From assembly GCF_001742225.1 (NCBI RefSeq), contig NZ_CP017075.1, positions 3,378,001 through 3,442,000 on the forward strand: DNA of 64,000 nucleotides, written 5' to 3'. Positions 24,515 to 33,602 of this stretch are shown piece by piece. The stretch's first letter is position 1; every line of letters begins with the position of its first letter. The notes under the pieces are model-generated. The model had not been told where the DNA came from, did not search any database, and saw nothing but the letters and a program-made list of their open reading frames with translations. The position numbers and the translations under genes were made by a program. Origin of the DNA: Novosphingobium resinovorum. Lineage in GTDB: Bacteria > Pseudomonadota > Alphaproteobacteria > Sphingomonadales > Sphingomonadaceae.

Positions 24515-25886
24515 AAAACGTCTTGAGCGCGTAAACCTTGGAAAGATCCCCGCCCCATTCGCCATTATACAGGTCGAGCAGCCGCTCGGCCGGAACCTTG
24601 CCGGTCTTCACGATCTCCGCCAGCGGTTCGAGATAGCCCGTTTCGTTGTCTCCCGCCGAGTTCAGGCGGCCTCGTGCAGCGAGGCCCGAGCGAGCGATAT
24701 CGACCACTTCGCCCGCGATGTCGCGCAATGTCCCGCCGCCTGGGATCGGCGCGTCCAGCCCCAGCTTCGGCGCGGCAGAGCGCAGCGCTTCACGGCCTTC
24801 CATGTCCCAGTCCTTGACCAGATCCCACGCCGCATCGAGCGCGCCCTGATCGTAGAGCAGGCCCACCCACAGCGCGGGCAGGGCGCAGATGCGTCCCCAC
24901 GGTCCGCCATCGGCACCGCGCATTTCGAGGAAGGACTTCAGGCGCACTTCGGGGAAGGCGGTGGAGAGGTGGTCCTGCCAGTCCGACAGGCGCGGCTTCT
25001 CGCCGGGGAGTACCGAAAGCTCGCCCTTGAGGAAGTCGCGGAAGGAGAGGCCGGCGGCGTCGATGTACTTGCCGTCGCGGAACACGAAGTACATCGGCAC
25101 GTCCAGCATGTACTCGACATAGCGTTCGTAGCCGAAGCCGTCCTCGAACACGAAGGGCAGCATGCCGGTGCGGTGCGGATCGGTGTCCGACCAGATATGG
25201 CTGCGGTACGAGAGGTAGCCGTTGGGTTTGCCCTCGGTGAAGGGCGAGTTCGCGAACAGCGCCGTCGCCAGCGGCTGGAGGGCCAGCGAAGTGCGGAACT
25301 TCTGCACCATGTCGGCTTCGCTCGAATAGTCGAGGTTCACCTGGATGGTGCAGGTCCGCAACATCATGTCGAGGCCCATCGAGCCCACGCGCGGCATGTG
25401 GTTCAGCATGATGCCGTAGCGCCCCTTGGGCATGATCGGCAGTTCTTCGCGCGTCTTGTCGGGCCACATGCCGAGGCCGAGGTAGGCCTTGCCCAGCTTT
25501 TCGCCGACCTGCTTCACTTCGGAGAGGTGGCGACCGGTCTCGGCGCAGGTCTGGTGCAGGTTTTCGAGCGGTGCGCCTGACAGTTCCAGTTGGCCCGCCG
25601 GTTCGAGGCTGACGTTGCCGTCCGCGCCCTTGAGTGCGATGACGTTTCCGCCTTCCTCGATCGGCGTCCAGCCGAACTGGGTCAGTTCGCCCAGCAGGTC
25701 GCGGATGCCGCCCTTTTCGGTGTACGAAGGCGCGTGGTGGTCGGCGGTGTCGTAGACGAATTTCTCGTGCTCGGTGCCGATGCGCCACGCCTCGCGCGGC
25801 TTTTCGCCTGCGGCCATCGGCTCGGCGAGTTGGGACAGGTTTTCGATAACCGGATCTTCGCGATCCGAAACCTCACGAGTGCTCAT
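24513..25886 (-). CDS. gshA: Glutamate-cysteine ligase, plant/alphaproteobacterial type
   Basis: A 457-residue GCS2-family enzyme making gamma-glutamylcysteine, the first step of glutathione synthesis. Typical pieces are R-I-G-T-E-H-E-K-F-V-Y near the N-terminus (ATP/Mg site), L-E-P-A-G-Q-L-E-L-S-G-A, G-M-W-P-D-K-T-R-E-E and the long T-C-T-I-Q-V-N-L-D-Y-S-S segment. The length matches the alphaproteobacterial class. It lies beside rsmE, an arrangement frequent in the order. Cytoplasmic. Confidence 0.95.
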   Translation of the reverse strand: MSTREVSDREDPVIENLSQLAEPMAAGEKPREAWRIGTEHEKFVYDTADHHAPSYTEKGGIRDLLGELTQFGWTPIEEGGNVIALKGADGNVSLEPAGQLELSGAPLENLHQTCAETGRHLSEVKQVGEKLGKAYLGLGMWPDKTREELPIMPKGRYGIMLNHMPRVGSMGLDMMLRTCTIQVNLDYSSEADMVQKFRTSLALQPLATALFANSPFTEGKPNGYLSYRSHIWSDTDPHRTGMLPFVFEDGFGYERYVEYMLDVPMYFVFRDGKYIDAAGLSFRDFLKGELSVLPGEKPRLSDWQDHLSTAFPEVRLKSFLEMRGADGGPWGRICALPALWVGLLYDQGALDAAWDLVKDWDMEGREALRSAAPKLGLDAPIPGGGTLRDIAGEVVDIARSGLAARGRLNSAGDNETGYLEPLAEIVKTGKVPAERLLDLYNGEWGGDLSKVYALKTF

Positions 25887-25955
25887 GGGCGCGGAATTAG
25901 TGTGCCCTTCGGCGCCGCGCCAGAACTTTTTGTACCGGTCAGTCTAACATTCCTG

Positions 25956-26708
25956 TCATGTCCAATCTCCGGACACCGCCATCCATAGCCCGATGGCGGA
26001 AATGCAGGCGGTTTCGGCCCGCAGGATGCGCGGCCCCAGAGTGATCGCGCGCGCCTGGGGATGGGCGCGGACGAGATCGCGCTCGGTATCGTCGAAGCCG
26101 CCTTCGGGGCCGACGAGGAGCGCGGCCGGGCCTTTGTGCGCGGCGAAGGCGGCGGCTGCGGGGGCGCCGCCCTGTTCGTCGGCGAAGAACAGGGCGCGGT
26201 CCTCGGGCCAGTCGCGCAGCAGGGCATCGAGCCGGGTGGGTTCCTCGACGCGGGGCAGGGCGGTGCGGGCGCATTGCTCGGCCGCCTCGGTGACGATGGT
26301 GAGCGCACGCTCGGGGTTGAGCTTGTCGGCCACGCAGCGCCGGGTGACGACCGGCTGTACGGCGGCGACCCCCAGTTCGGTGGCCTTTTCCAGCACCAGA
26401 TCGAAGTTCGGCTTCTTGAGCAGCGCGGCGCAGAGCACGAAGTCCGGCACGTCCTCGCGCTCGCGCAGCTTCATGCGGACCGAGAGCACGACGTCGCGCT
26501 TTCCGGCGGAAACCACCTCGCAGGCCCATTCGCCGGTCGCGTCGTCGCAGGCGATCACCGCGTCGCCCGCGCCGACTCGCATGACCTTGCCCAGATAGTG
26601 CGCCTGCTGGCCCTCCAGCGCGATCTGCCCACCATCTTCGAGCGGTCCGGGGACGAACAGGCGCGGCGCGGAGCGGGGCGGCCAGGCGGGGGTTGCGGGC
26701 ATCTTCAA
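25956..26708 (-). CDS. rsmE: 16S rRNA m3U1498 methyltransferase
   Basis: A 250-residue SPOUT methyltransferase that modifies U1498 of 16S rRNA. The knotted SAM site is visible as L-L-V-G-P-E-G-G-F and the later L-G-P-R-I-L-R-A-E-T-A, both RsmE hallmarks. The N-terminal small beta domain includes R-L-F-V-P-G-P-L and H-Y-L-G-K-V-M-R-V. It is 69 bases upstream of gshA on the same strand and divergent from ubiA. An ATG at residue 3 is an equally good start. Confidence 0.94.
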   Translation of the reverse strand: MKMPATPAWPPRSAPRLFVPGPLEDGGQIALEGQQAHYLGKVMRVGAGDAVIACDDATGEWACEVVSAGKRDVVLSVRMKLREREDVPDFVLCAALLKKPNFDLVLEKATELGVAAVQPVVTRRCVADKLNPERALTIVTEAAEQCARTALPRVEEPTRLDALLRDWPEDRALFFADEQGGAPAAAAFAAHKGPAALLVGPEGGFDDTERDLVRAHPQARAITLGPRILRAETACISAIGLWMAVSGDWT

Positions 26709-26832
26709 CGGGTTCCTCAGGCTGACGCGCCCTTTTCGCGCCTCGGCGAAGAGGATGCAACGGTGGGCAAGCTGTGTTCACCAGACACGTTCGGGCATGA
26801 CAGGACGCGCGCGATGCACTACTCATCGCGCG

Positions 26833-27747
26833 ATGCTCGAACCTTCGCTCGTCCCTGACAGCCAGCATCGCGGGCTCGTGTCGATGCTGCCGCAGCCGTT
26901 TCGCGACTTCGCGATGCTGGCGCGATTCGACCGGCCGATCGGCTGGTGGCTGCTGTTCTGGCCCTGCGTCTGGGGCGTTCTACTGGCAGGTGGCGAAAGC
27001 CGCTGGAGCCTGATCGCATGGCTGCTGCTCGGCTCGATCGCGATGCGCGGAGCGGGCTGCGTGCTCAACGACATCGTCGATGCCGACCTCGACCGCCGCG
27101 TCGCCCGCACCGCGCAGCGCCCGGTCGCGAGCGGCCGCGTCAGCAAGGGCGCGGCCTGGACCTGGCTGCTGATGCTATGCGCCGTGGGGCTGGTCGTGCT
27201 GTTCCAGCTGCGCCCGCCCGCGCAGCTGGTGGCTCTGGGCAGCGTCGGCCTCGTCGCCGCCTATCCGTTCATGAAGCGCATTACGTGGTGGCCGCAGGCG
27301 TGGCTGGGCATGGTCTTCACCTGGGGGGCGCTGGTCGGCTGGATCGAGATCCGCAGCGATCATCTGGAGGCGCTGGCGGCGCTCTACCTCGGCTCGATCG
27401 TGTGGTGCATCGGCTACGATACGATCTACGCGATTCAGGACATTGAGGACGACGCGATCGTCGGCATCCGTTCCTCCGCCCGGCGCCTCGGCGCGCGGGT
27501 GAAGGGCGGGGTCGGCGGTTTCTATGCGCTCGCGCTGGCGCTGTGGGCGCTGGCGTTCTGGGTGATGCGGCCGGACTGGGTGGCGCTCGTCGCGCTGGTG
27601 CCGATGGCGCTGCACCTCGGCTTCCAGGTCATGACGCTGGACCCGGCGGACGGCGAGAACGCGCTCGCTCGCTTCCGCTCCAACCGCGATGCCGGGCTGG
27701 TGATGGCGCTGGCCTGCTGGGTGGTCGGCAACGCCGGGGTGATCTGA
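26833..27747 (+). CDS. ubiA: 4-hydroxybenzoate polyprenyltransferase
   Basis: A 304-residue integral membrane prenyltransferase of ubiquinone synthesis with eight or nine helices. The two Asp-rich motifs are N-D-I-V-D-A-D-L-D and the Y-D-T-I-Y-A-I-Q-D-I-E-D-D loop, which bind the Mg-diphosphate substrate. The N-terminal segment R-F-D-R-P-I-G-W-W-L-L-F-W-P is the conserved aromatic-acid entrance. The ATG at 26833 is preferred to an upstream in-frame ATG in the rsmE-ubiA control region. Confidence 0.93.
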   Translation: MLEPSLVPDSQHRGLVSMLPQPFRDFAMLARFDRPIGWWLLFWPCVWGVLLAGGESRWSLIAWLLLGSIAMRGAGCVLNDIVDADLDRRVARTAQRPVASGRVSKGAAWTWLLMLCAVGLVVLFQLRPPAQLVALGSVGLVAAYPFMKRITWWPQAWLGMVFTWGALVGWIEIRSDHLEALAALYLGSIVWCIGYDTIYAIQDIEDDAIVGIRSSARRLGARVKGGVGGFYALALALWALAFWVMRPDWVALVALVPMALHLGFQVMTLDPADGENALARFRSNRDAGLVMALACWVVGNAGVI

Positions 27748-27751
27748 TTGC

Positions 27752-28123
27752 CTACGCGTAGCTGACCAGCTCGAATTCGATCCCGTCCCAGTCGAAGAAG
27801 TAGAACCGGCGGCCCGGATCGTAATCGGCGTGGTTGAAGGGTTCGAGGCCTGCGGCAAGCACCACCTGTTCGGCCGCGTCGAGATCGTCGACCACCAGCC
27901 CCACGTGGTTCAGCGGCGCGCCCTTGCCATAGCGGCCGCGCTCCCGGCGGTCGGTATAGACGGCGATGTAACTGAAATCCCCGCCGACGTGGATCGTCTC
28001 GCCGCCGTTGATGGCGGGCCCCCGCCAGCGTTCGTGCCAGCCGAGCAGGTCCTGCAGCAAGGCGGACGAACGCTCGATGTCGCTGACGGTGAGGTTGGCA
28101 TGTTCGAGGCGGCCCTGGGCCAT
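27752..28123 (-). CDS. VOC family (glyoxalase-like) protein
   Basis: A 123-residue vicinal-oxygen-chelate protein with two beta-alpha-beta-beta-beta modules: L-E-H-A-N-L-T-V-S-D-I-E-R at the start and L-N-H-V-G-L-V-V-D-D-L-D-A in the middle. Possible metal ligands are His8 and the later His and Glu. It may act on a glyoxal-like or oxidised compound. A SoxR operator lies just upstream, shared with the divergent soxR gene, so it is probably induced by redox-cycling agents. Confidence 0.85.
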   Translation of the reverse strand: MAQGRLEHANLTVSDIERSSALLQDLLGWHERWRGPAINGGETIHVGGDFSYIAVYTDRRERGRYGKGAPLNHVGLVVDDLDAAEQVVLAAGLEPFNHADYDPGRRFYFFDWDGIEFELVSYA

Positions 28124-28174
28124 TCTTCTTTCTCCTGCGTCACCGGCGAATCAGCCGGCTTGGCAAAAGTGCAA

Positions 28175-28192
28175 CCTCAACCTAACTTGAGA
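28175..28192. promoter_or_regulatory. SoxR operator between VOC and soxR genes
   Basis: CCTCAACCTAACTTGAGA matches the SoxR box consensus (CCTCAAgttaacTTGAGG) in both arms. On the minus strand TTGATC precedes it as a possible -35 for the VOC gene, as in MerR-type promoters with a long spacer. Confidence 0.8.
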
Positions 28193-28224
28193 TCAAGCAC
28201 TTTCGAAAGGATATCGATCTGGTC

Positions 28225-28659
28225 GTGGACCGCTTCATCACCATCGGCGAACTGGCGCGGCGTACCGGCGTCGCGGTATCGGCACTGCGTTTCTACGAGG
28301 AGAAGGGGCTGCTGCAGGCGCTGCGCACCTCGGGCAACCAGCGGCGTTTCCTGCGCTCCGACATTCGCCGCGTCAGTTTCATCCTGATCGCGCAGAAGCT
28401 GGGCCTCGCGCTGGCCGAGATCGAGCGCGAACTGGCCGACCTGCCGCACGGCCGCACGCCGACATTGGCCGACTGGGAGCGCATCAGCCGCTCGATGCGC
28501 ACGTCGATCGACGAAAAGATCGCGTTGCTCGAACTGACTCGCCGCAAGCTGGACGAATGCATCGGCTGCGGCTGCCTCAGCCTGACGAAATGCCGTCTCT
28601 ACAACGCCGATGACGTCGCGGGGGCGCAAGGGCCGGGGCCGCGCTTCGTGCTGGGCTAG
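28225..28659 (+). CDS. soxR: Redox-sensitive transcriptional activator SoxR
   Basis: A 144-residue MerR-family regulator. The N-terminal winged helix reads I-T-I-G-E-L-A-R-R-T-G-V-A-V-S-A-L-R-F-Y, followed by a dimerisation helix. The [2Fe-2S] cluster is bound by Cys112, Cys115, Cys117 and Cys123 (C-I-G-C-G-C-L-S-L-T-K-C), the strict SoxR spacing. Oxidation by redox-cycling compounds activates target promoters. It starts at GTG and is divergent from the VOC gene with a SoxR box between, so autoregulation is likely. Confidence 0.95.
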   Translation: MDRFITIGELARRTGVAVSALRFYEEKGLLQALRTSGNQRRFLRSDIRRVSFILIAQKLGLALAEIERELADLPHGRTPTLADWERISRSMRTSIDEKIALLELTRRKLDECIGCGCLSLTKCRLYNADDVAGAQGPGPRFVLG

Positions 28660-28946
28660 ATCCCGAGCGCCTTGCGCAGTTCGGCGTTGATGCGCGACTG
28701 CCAGCCCTTGCCGGTGGCGCGAAACGCCTCGACCACATCGGGATCGAGCCGCAGCGTGACCTGCTTCTTGGGATTGGCGGCGAGTGGGCGGCCGATCGAC
28801 TTGAGCGAGCCCGAGGCCGGGCGGATCAGCTGGTCGCCCTTGTAGATGGCGGCCATGCGGAACATTTCCTCGGTCCATTCGACGTCGTCGTCGTCCGGGT
28901 CAATCCAGGGTTCGGAAGCGGGCTTGATGTTCTCCATGATGCGCAT
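28656..28946 (-). CDS. brnA: BrnA-type antitoxin
   Basis: A 96-residue protein whose C-terminal half has the BrnA ribbon-helix-helix: K-K-Q-V-T-L-R-L-D-P-D-V-V-E-A-F-R then W-Q-S-R-I-N-A-E-L-R-K-A-L. The acidic N-terminal part (P-D-D-D-D-V-E-W-T) is typical. It neutralises BrnT and represses the operon. It overlaps the upstream brnT by 47 bases and ends beside the convergent soxR stop. An alternative ATG lies 9 bases into the gene (M-E-N-I-K-P). Confidence 0.88.
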   Translation of the reverse strand: MRIMENIKPASEPWIDPDDDDVEWTEEMFRMAAIYKGDQLIRPASGSLKSIGRPLAANPKKQVTLRLDPDVVEAFRATGKGWQSRINAELRKALGI

Positions 28947-29181
28947 GCCTTATCGTGATGATCCGACGGTTGCCGTCGCGCGGTGTCCAGACCAGCGATA
29001 CGCGGCGACCATGGAGAAACCCGAAGACGCGATAGCGGGTCTCTCCGTAGTCCTTGCGATCGTCCAGAACCTGAACATGCGTATCTGCAAAGACCCTATG
29101 CGCATCGGCAATGTCGATTCCGCGTTCAGCCAGAATCTTCCGGCGCTTCGCCTCGTCATATTCAATCCGCAATGACCGCAT
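28900..29181 (-). CDS. brnT: BrnT-type toxin (RNase-like)
   Basis: A 93-residue BrnT family toxin, a RelE-like ribonuclease fold. The core is I-E-Y-D-E-A-K-R-R-K-I-L-A-E-R-G-I-D, then E-T-R-Y-R-V-F-G and the ending I-R-H-A-H-H-G-E-H. The toxin gene precedes the antitoxin gene, as usual for this family. A 47-base overlap with brnA is longer than typical coupling overlaps. Type II toxin-antitoxin role is family knowledge. Confidence 0.88.
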   Translation of the reverse strand: MRSLRIEYDEAKRRKILAERGIDIADAHRVFADTHVQVLDDRKDYGETRYRVFGFLHGRRVSLVWTPRDGNRRIITIRHAHHGEHQARFRTLD

Positions 29182-29267
29182 CTCCAGCGTCTGCGGACGG
29201 TGATCGTTGGATCGGCTACGATGGGCCAGTTAAATTAAAGTAACTACAAAAACCATGCCGGTCAACC

Positions 29268-32200
29268 TCACACCGCCGCCGCCAGCAGTTCCTCCGCGCC
29301 GCCGAGGTCCACGCTGACGAGACGGGAGATGCCCTTTTCCACCATCGTCACGCCGAACAGACGGTGCATGCGGCTCATCGTCACCGCATTGTGGGTGACG
29401 ACGAGGTAGCGGGTGTCGGTCTCCTTCGTCATCGCTTCGAGGAGGTCGCAGAAGCGCTCGATATTGGCGTCGTCGAGCGGGGCGTCGACTTCGTCCAGCA
29501 CGCAGATCGGCGCGGGATTGGTCAGGAACAGGCCGAAGATCAGCGCCACCGCCGTCAGCGCCTGTTCGCCGCCCGAAAGCAGGGTGAGCGACTGCAGCCG
29601 CTTGCCCGGCGGCTGGGCGTAGATTTCGAGGCCCGCCTCCAGCGGATCGTCCGAATCGACGAGCGCGAGGTGCGCCTGCCCGCCCTGGAACAGCTGCTGG
29701 AACAGGCGGCGGAAATGGCCGTCCACCGCCTCGAAGGCGGCGCGCAGGCGTTCGCGGCCCTCGCGGTTGAGGTTGCCGATCGAGCCGCGCAACCGGTTCA
29801 CCGCTTCGGTCAGTTCGGCCTTCTCGCTGACCGAGAGGCCGAGCTGCGCCTCGGCTTCGGCGAGTTCGTCGGCGGCGACGAGGTTGACCGGGCCGATGCG
29901 CTCGCGCTCGGCGACAAGGCGGTCCATGCCGCTGCCTTCGGCCTCGGCGCCGGCCACTTCGGTGGGGGCGAAGGCGAAGCGTTCGGGCAGGACCGGGGGC
30001 GGGCACTGGAAGCGCTCGCCCGAGAGGCGGTTCATTTCGGTGCGGCGCTGGTCCTCGTGCTCGGCGCGGGCAGAGGCTCCGGCGCGGCCTTCGCGCGCGG
30101 CGGCGAGGGTTTCCTGCGCGGCGGAGAGCGCGGTGTCGGCGCGTTTCGCGGCTTCGGTGGCGGCGTTCACGGCAGCTTCGGCCTTGGCGAGTTCATCGCC
30201 CAGGCGCACGCGGATCGCCTCGCCCTGTTCGATCTGGGTCATCAGCGAGGGGGGCTTGGCGGCCATGATCGCGCGTTCGGTCTCGATCTCCTCCAGCCGT
30301 CCGGCCATCTGCGCGAGGCGGTTCGCGGCATCGCCCGAGCGCGCCTGCCAGCCGCGAATGTCCGCGCGCTGGGTGGTGGTGCGCTCCCGCGCGACGGCAA
30401 GGGCCTGATCGTGGCCCGCCAGCGCCGCCATCGCGTGCTGCAGGGCCGAGCGGGCCTCGCCGTTGCGGGCTTGTGCGGCCTGCAGTTCGGCGCGGCCGGT
30501 GGCGGGATCGGGTAGCGCGGTGCGCTTCGCCTCTGCGGCGGCGACTTCGGCGGCCACCCCGCTGCGCTGGTCGGCGGTTTCGGCGAGCGTGGCGTCGAGT
30601 TCGGCGCGGCGGGCCTGCTGGCGAGCGCGGGCATCCTCGGCCTGATCGACGGCGCGCAAGGCGCTGCGCTCGGCCTCGGCCGCCGAGGCGATGGCGCGTT
30701 CGGCAGAAATCACGCGGGAGGAGAGGTCGGCCAATTCCTGCTGCACGGCGGCCTGCCGTGCTTCGGCGGCGGTGACGGCCGCGCGCAAGGGGGGCAGCTT
30801 GGCGTCGAGTTCGGCGAAGCGGTTCTCCGCTTCCAGCCTTGCGGCTTCGGCCGCGCCTTCGCCGCGCGCGACGAAGCCGTCCCAGCGGCGCAGCACGCCC
30901 GCGCGCGTGACGAGCCATTCGCCGGGTTTCAGCGCGCGCGCGTCGTCCGTCTCGACCACATGGACCAGCGCGAGGCGGGCCGCGAGTTCGGGCGGGCACT
31001 GCGCGACATGCGCGGCGAGGCTGTCGGCGACCGGAGCGGGGGCCTCCGCGCCGGTCCAGAAGCGGCCGTCGGCATTCGGCACTACGCCCAGCGGGGCCTT
31101 GGCGTCGCGGCCGAGCACGGCGGCGACGGCGCGTTCGTAGCCGGGCGCGGCGCGCACCGCGTCGATGGCGACGGGCAGGCCATGCGCGGCCTTGGCGCCC
31201 TTGGCCCGCGCCTCGCGGTCGCGGACGAGGGCGGCGTGTTCGCGCTCGATGCCCGTGAGGTCGGCGCGCGCGCCTGCCAGCGCCGAGGCAGCGGCGTCGC
31301 GGTCGGCCTGTAGCGCGGTCTTGCGCGCCTGCATGTCCTCCAGCCCCTCGCGCGAGCGGGCGAGGACGGCGCTGGCCTCCTCTGCCTTGGCACGCGCGGC
31401 AGCGATGGCGGTTTCGAGGTCGCCGAGGTCGGGCAGGGCGGCGACTTGCGCCTCGATCCGGGCGACGTCCTGCGCCACGCGGGCCTGCCGCGCCTTCGCC
31501 TGCGTCAGTTCGGCTTCGGCGATGCGCCATTCGGCCTCGACGCCTGCTTGCTTCGCGGTCGCCTGCGCGAGATCGAGTTCGGCGGCGCGGCTGGCTTGTT
31601 CGGCGCCATCGACCATGTTGGCGAAGCGCGGGCGCTGCGCCTCATCGGCGGCGAGCTGCTTTTCGCCCTCGGACAACTCGCGCTCCAGCCGGGCGAGGGC
31701 TTCGGCGGCGTCCCGGGTGAGGCGGTCGGCGTCGTGGCGGTCTTCTTCCAGCCGGGTGCGCTGGCGGTCGAGGTCGGCGAGGCGCTGCTCGGCGGCTTCG
31801 AGCTGGCTGGTCAGCGTCGCCATGCGGTGGCCTTGCGCATTGGCATCGTCGCGGCGGTCGGCGAGTTCGTCGCGGGCCTCCGCCAGTGCTTCGGCGGCGG
31901 AGGCCTGCTGGCTTTGCGCTTCCACCGCGAGCGCCTGCGCCACGGCGACGCGCTCCTCGGCGGCCTGCGCTTCCTTGCGAGCAGCATCGGCAGCGGCGGC
32001 GGCCTCGCGCCAGCGGGCGAAGACGACGCGGGCTTCGGCGAGGCGGATCTGGTCGGTCAGGGCCTTGTAGCGCTCTGCCGCTTTCGCTTGGCGCCGGAGC
32101 GTGCCGACCTGCTTGTCGAGGCCCGCCATGATGTCGTCGAGGCGGGCGAGATTGGCTTCGGTGGCGCGCAGGCGCTGCTCCGCGTCCTTGCGGCGGACAT

Positions 32201-32708
32201 GGAGGCCCGCGATGCCCGCGGCTTCTTCCAGCATGGCGCGCCGCTCGGCAGGCTTGGCGGCGATGACTGCGGCGATGCGGCCCTGGCTGACGAGCGCCGG
32301 GCTATGCGCGCCGGTGGCGGCATCGGCGAAGATCAACGCCACGTCCTTGGCGCGCACGTCCCGCCCGTTGATGCGGTAGGCGCTGCCCGCGCCGCGCTCG
32401 ATGCGGCGGACGACTTCGAGTTCGTCGCGCACGCCTTCGGCGTTCGGCGCGGTTTCCGCCTTCAGCACGACTTCGGCGAAGGCGCGGGGCGGGCGCTTGT
32501 CCGTGCCCGCGAAGATCACGTCCTCCATCCCGCCGCCGCGCATCGACTTGGGCGAGCTTTCGCCCATGACCCAGCGGATCGCTTCGAGCAGGTTGGACTT
32601 GCCGCAACCGTTGGGGCCGACCACGCCGGTCAGCCCTGGGTCGATGCGCAGTTCGGCGGGCTCGACGAAGCTCTTGAAGCCGCTGAGCTTTAGCCGGTGG
32701 ATGCGCAT
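29268..32708 (-). CDS. smc: Chromosome segregation protein SMC
   Basis: A 1146-residue ATPase of the bacterial condensin complex. The N-terminal Walker A is G-P-N-G-C-G-K-S-N (residues 31-39). The C-terminal signature is L-L-S-G-G-E-Q-A-L-T and the Walker B C-V-L-D-E-V-D-A-P-L-D-D. Two long Ala/Glu-rich coiled coils flank the hinge (around residues 500-640), which contains P-L-G-V-V-P-N-A-D-G-R. No ScpA or ScpB gene is in the window. The gene is highly biased and open on both strands, which creates long false frames. The brnTA pair lies downstream. Confidence 0.96.
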   Translation of the reverse strand: MRIHRLKLSGFKSFVEPAELRIDPGLTGVVGPNGCGKSNLLEAIRWVMGESSPKSMRGGGMEDVIFAGTDKRPPRAFAEVVLKAETAPNAEGVRDELEVVRRIERGAGSAYRINGRDVRAKDVALIFADAATGAHSPALVSQGRIAAVIAAKPAERRAMLEEAAGIAGLHVRRKDAEQRLRATEANLARLDDIMAGLDKQVGTLRRQAKAAERYKALTDQIRLAEARVVFARWREAAAAADAARKEAQAAEERVAVAQALAVEAQSQQASAAEALAEARDELADRRDDANAQGHRMATLTSQLEAAEQRLADLDRQRTRLEEDRHDADRLTRDAAEALARLERELSEGEKQLAADEAQRPRFANMVDGAEQASRAAELDLAQATAKQAGVEAEWRIAEAELTQAKARQARVAQDVARIEAQVAALPDLGDLETAIAAARAKAEEASAVLARSREGLEDMQARKTALQADRDAAASALAGARADLTGIEREHAALVRDREARAKGAKAAHGLPVAIDAVRAAPGYERAVAAVLGRDAKAPLGVVPNADGRFWTGAEAPAPVADSLAAHVAQCPPELAARLALVHVVETDDARALKPGEWLVTRAGVLRRWDGFVARGEGAAEAARLEAENRFAELDAKLPPLRAAVTAAEARQAAVQQELADLSSRVISAERAIASAAEAERSALRAVDQAEDARARQQARRAELDATLAETADQRSGVAAEVAAAEAKRTALPDPATGRAELQAAQARNGEARSALQHAMAALAGHDQALAVARERTTTQRADIRGWQARSGDAANRLAQMAGRLEEIETERAIMAAKPPSLMTQIEQGEAIRVRLGDELAKAEAAVNAATEAAKRADTALSAAQETLAAAREGRAGASARAEHEDQRRTEMNRLSGERFQCPPPVLPERFAFAPTEVAGAEAEGSGMDRLVAERERIGPVNLVAADELAEAEAQLGLSVSEKAELTEAVNRLRGSIGNLNREGRERLRAAFEAVDGHFRRLFQQLFQGGQAHLALVDSDDPLEAGLEIYAQPPGKRLQSLTLLSGGEQALTAVALIFGLFLTNPAPICVLDEVDAPLDDANIERFCDLLEAMTKETDTRYLVVTHNAVTMSRMHRLFGVTMVEKGISRLVSVDLGGAEELLAAAV

Positions 32709-32735
32709 CGAGGTCGGGTCAGGCGATCACGCCGG

Positions 32736-33497
32736 TCAGCGCGCGCCTGCTTCCTTGAGCTTGGGCTCCAGCTTGTCCCATTCCATCGAGCCGACGTTGT
32801 TGCCGTTGATGATGAAGGTGGGGGTGCCGGTGACGTTGAACTGCTCGCTCGCCTTCTGCGTCTGGTCGGCGAGCGCCTTGGCCTTGGTGGTGTCGGCAAG
32901 GCAGGCGGCGGCCTGATCGCGGGCGATCCCGCGCGAGGCGAAGAAGTCGGTCATGCCGGCGACCTCGGAGATGGCGGCGAGCTGCTTTTCCTTGGGCAAG
33001 GCATCGATCTGGGCGAGGCGTTCCTTGCTGGCGGCCTGCATGTTCTCGAACATCTTGGGCTGCCAGGCCCAGAACTGCTCGCTGAGCGGGATCACCGCCT
33101 CGGTCGAGCCGCATTCGGCCAGCAGTGAGGCCGGAATGTCCAGCGCGTTGAGCATGAAGTAGCGCAGTTCGTAGCTGACGCGGCCGCTGGCGACGTAGTC
33201 GTCGCGCAGTGGCTCGAAGCTCTGCTGCGCGAACAGGGCGCAGTGCGAGCAGCTGAGCGCGCCGTATTCGACCAGCTTGATCGGGGCGTTCGGGTTGCCC
33301 ATGCGGTAGCCGCCCTCGGCGGTCTTCTCGATCGTGTCGGCCCAGGACTTGCCTGCGGGCGCGGCGATCTTGGCGATCGGGGCGCCCGAGGTGGCACCGG
33401 CGGTGGGCTCGTCCTTCTTGCCGCAGGCGGCGAGGCCGAGGGCAAGCGGGGCGACCACGAGGCCGAGGGCGATGGTGCGGAAACGGGTGCGAGTCAT
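32736..33497 (-). CDS. DsbA-like thiol oxidoreductase lipoprotein
   Basis: A 253-residue lipoprotein (A-P-L-A-L-G-L-A-A-C lipobox, Cys25) with a thioredoxin-fold domain of the DsbA/Thioredoxin_4 type. The active site is C-S-H-C in A-L-S-C-S-H-C-A-L-F and the cis-Pro segment is V-T-G-T-P-T-F-I. The usual periplasmic role is disulfide formation or isomerisation. It lies 27 bases upstream of smc on the same strand. A second DsbA-like gene with C-P-H-C follows upstream, so the two are related but not identical. Confidence 0.9.
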   Translation of the reverse strand: MTRTRFRTIALGLVVAPLALGLAACGKKDEPTAGATSGAPIAKIAAPAGKSWADTIEKTAEGGYRMGNPNAPIKLVEYGALSCSHCALFAQQSFEPLRDDYVASGRVSYELRYFMLNALDIPASLLAECGSTEAVIPLSEQFWAWQPKMFENMQAASKERLAQIDALPKEKQLAAISEVAGMTDFFASRGIARDQAAACLADTTKAKALADQTQKASEQFNVTGTPTFIINGNNVGSMEWDKLEPKLKEAGAR

Positions 33498-33602
33498 CGG
33501 GAGGCGAATCCTTCGTGTGGATTTGTCACAGGGCTAGCCCATGGAGGGGGGAAAACGAAGCGTGGACGGGGGTATTCCACAAGTGCGGCGTTGTGTTGGG
33601 AC

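Noticed and set aside
29364..32693. Several long plus-strand frames across smc
   Set aside because: They are antisense to a strong SMC reading with Walker motifs and coiled coils, and read as low-complexity Gly/Arg/Ala text.
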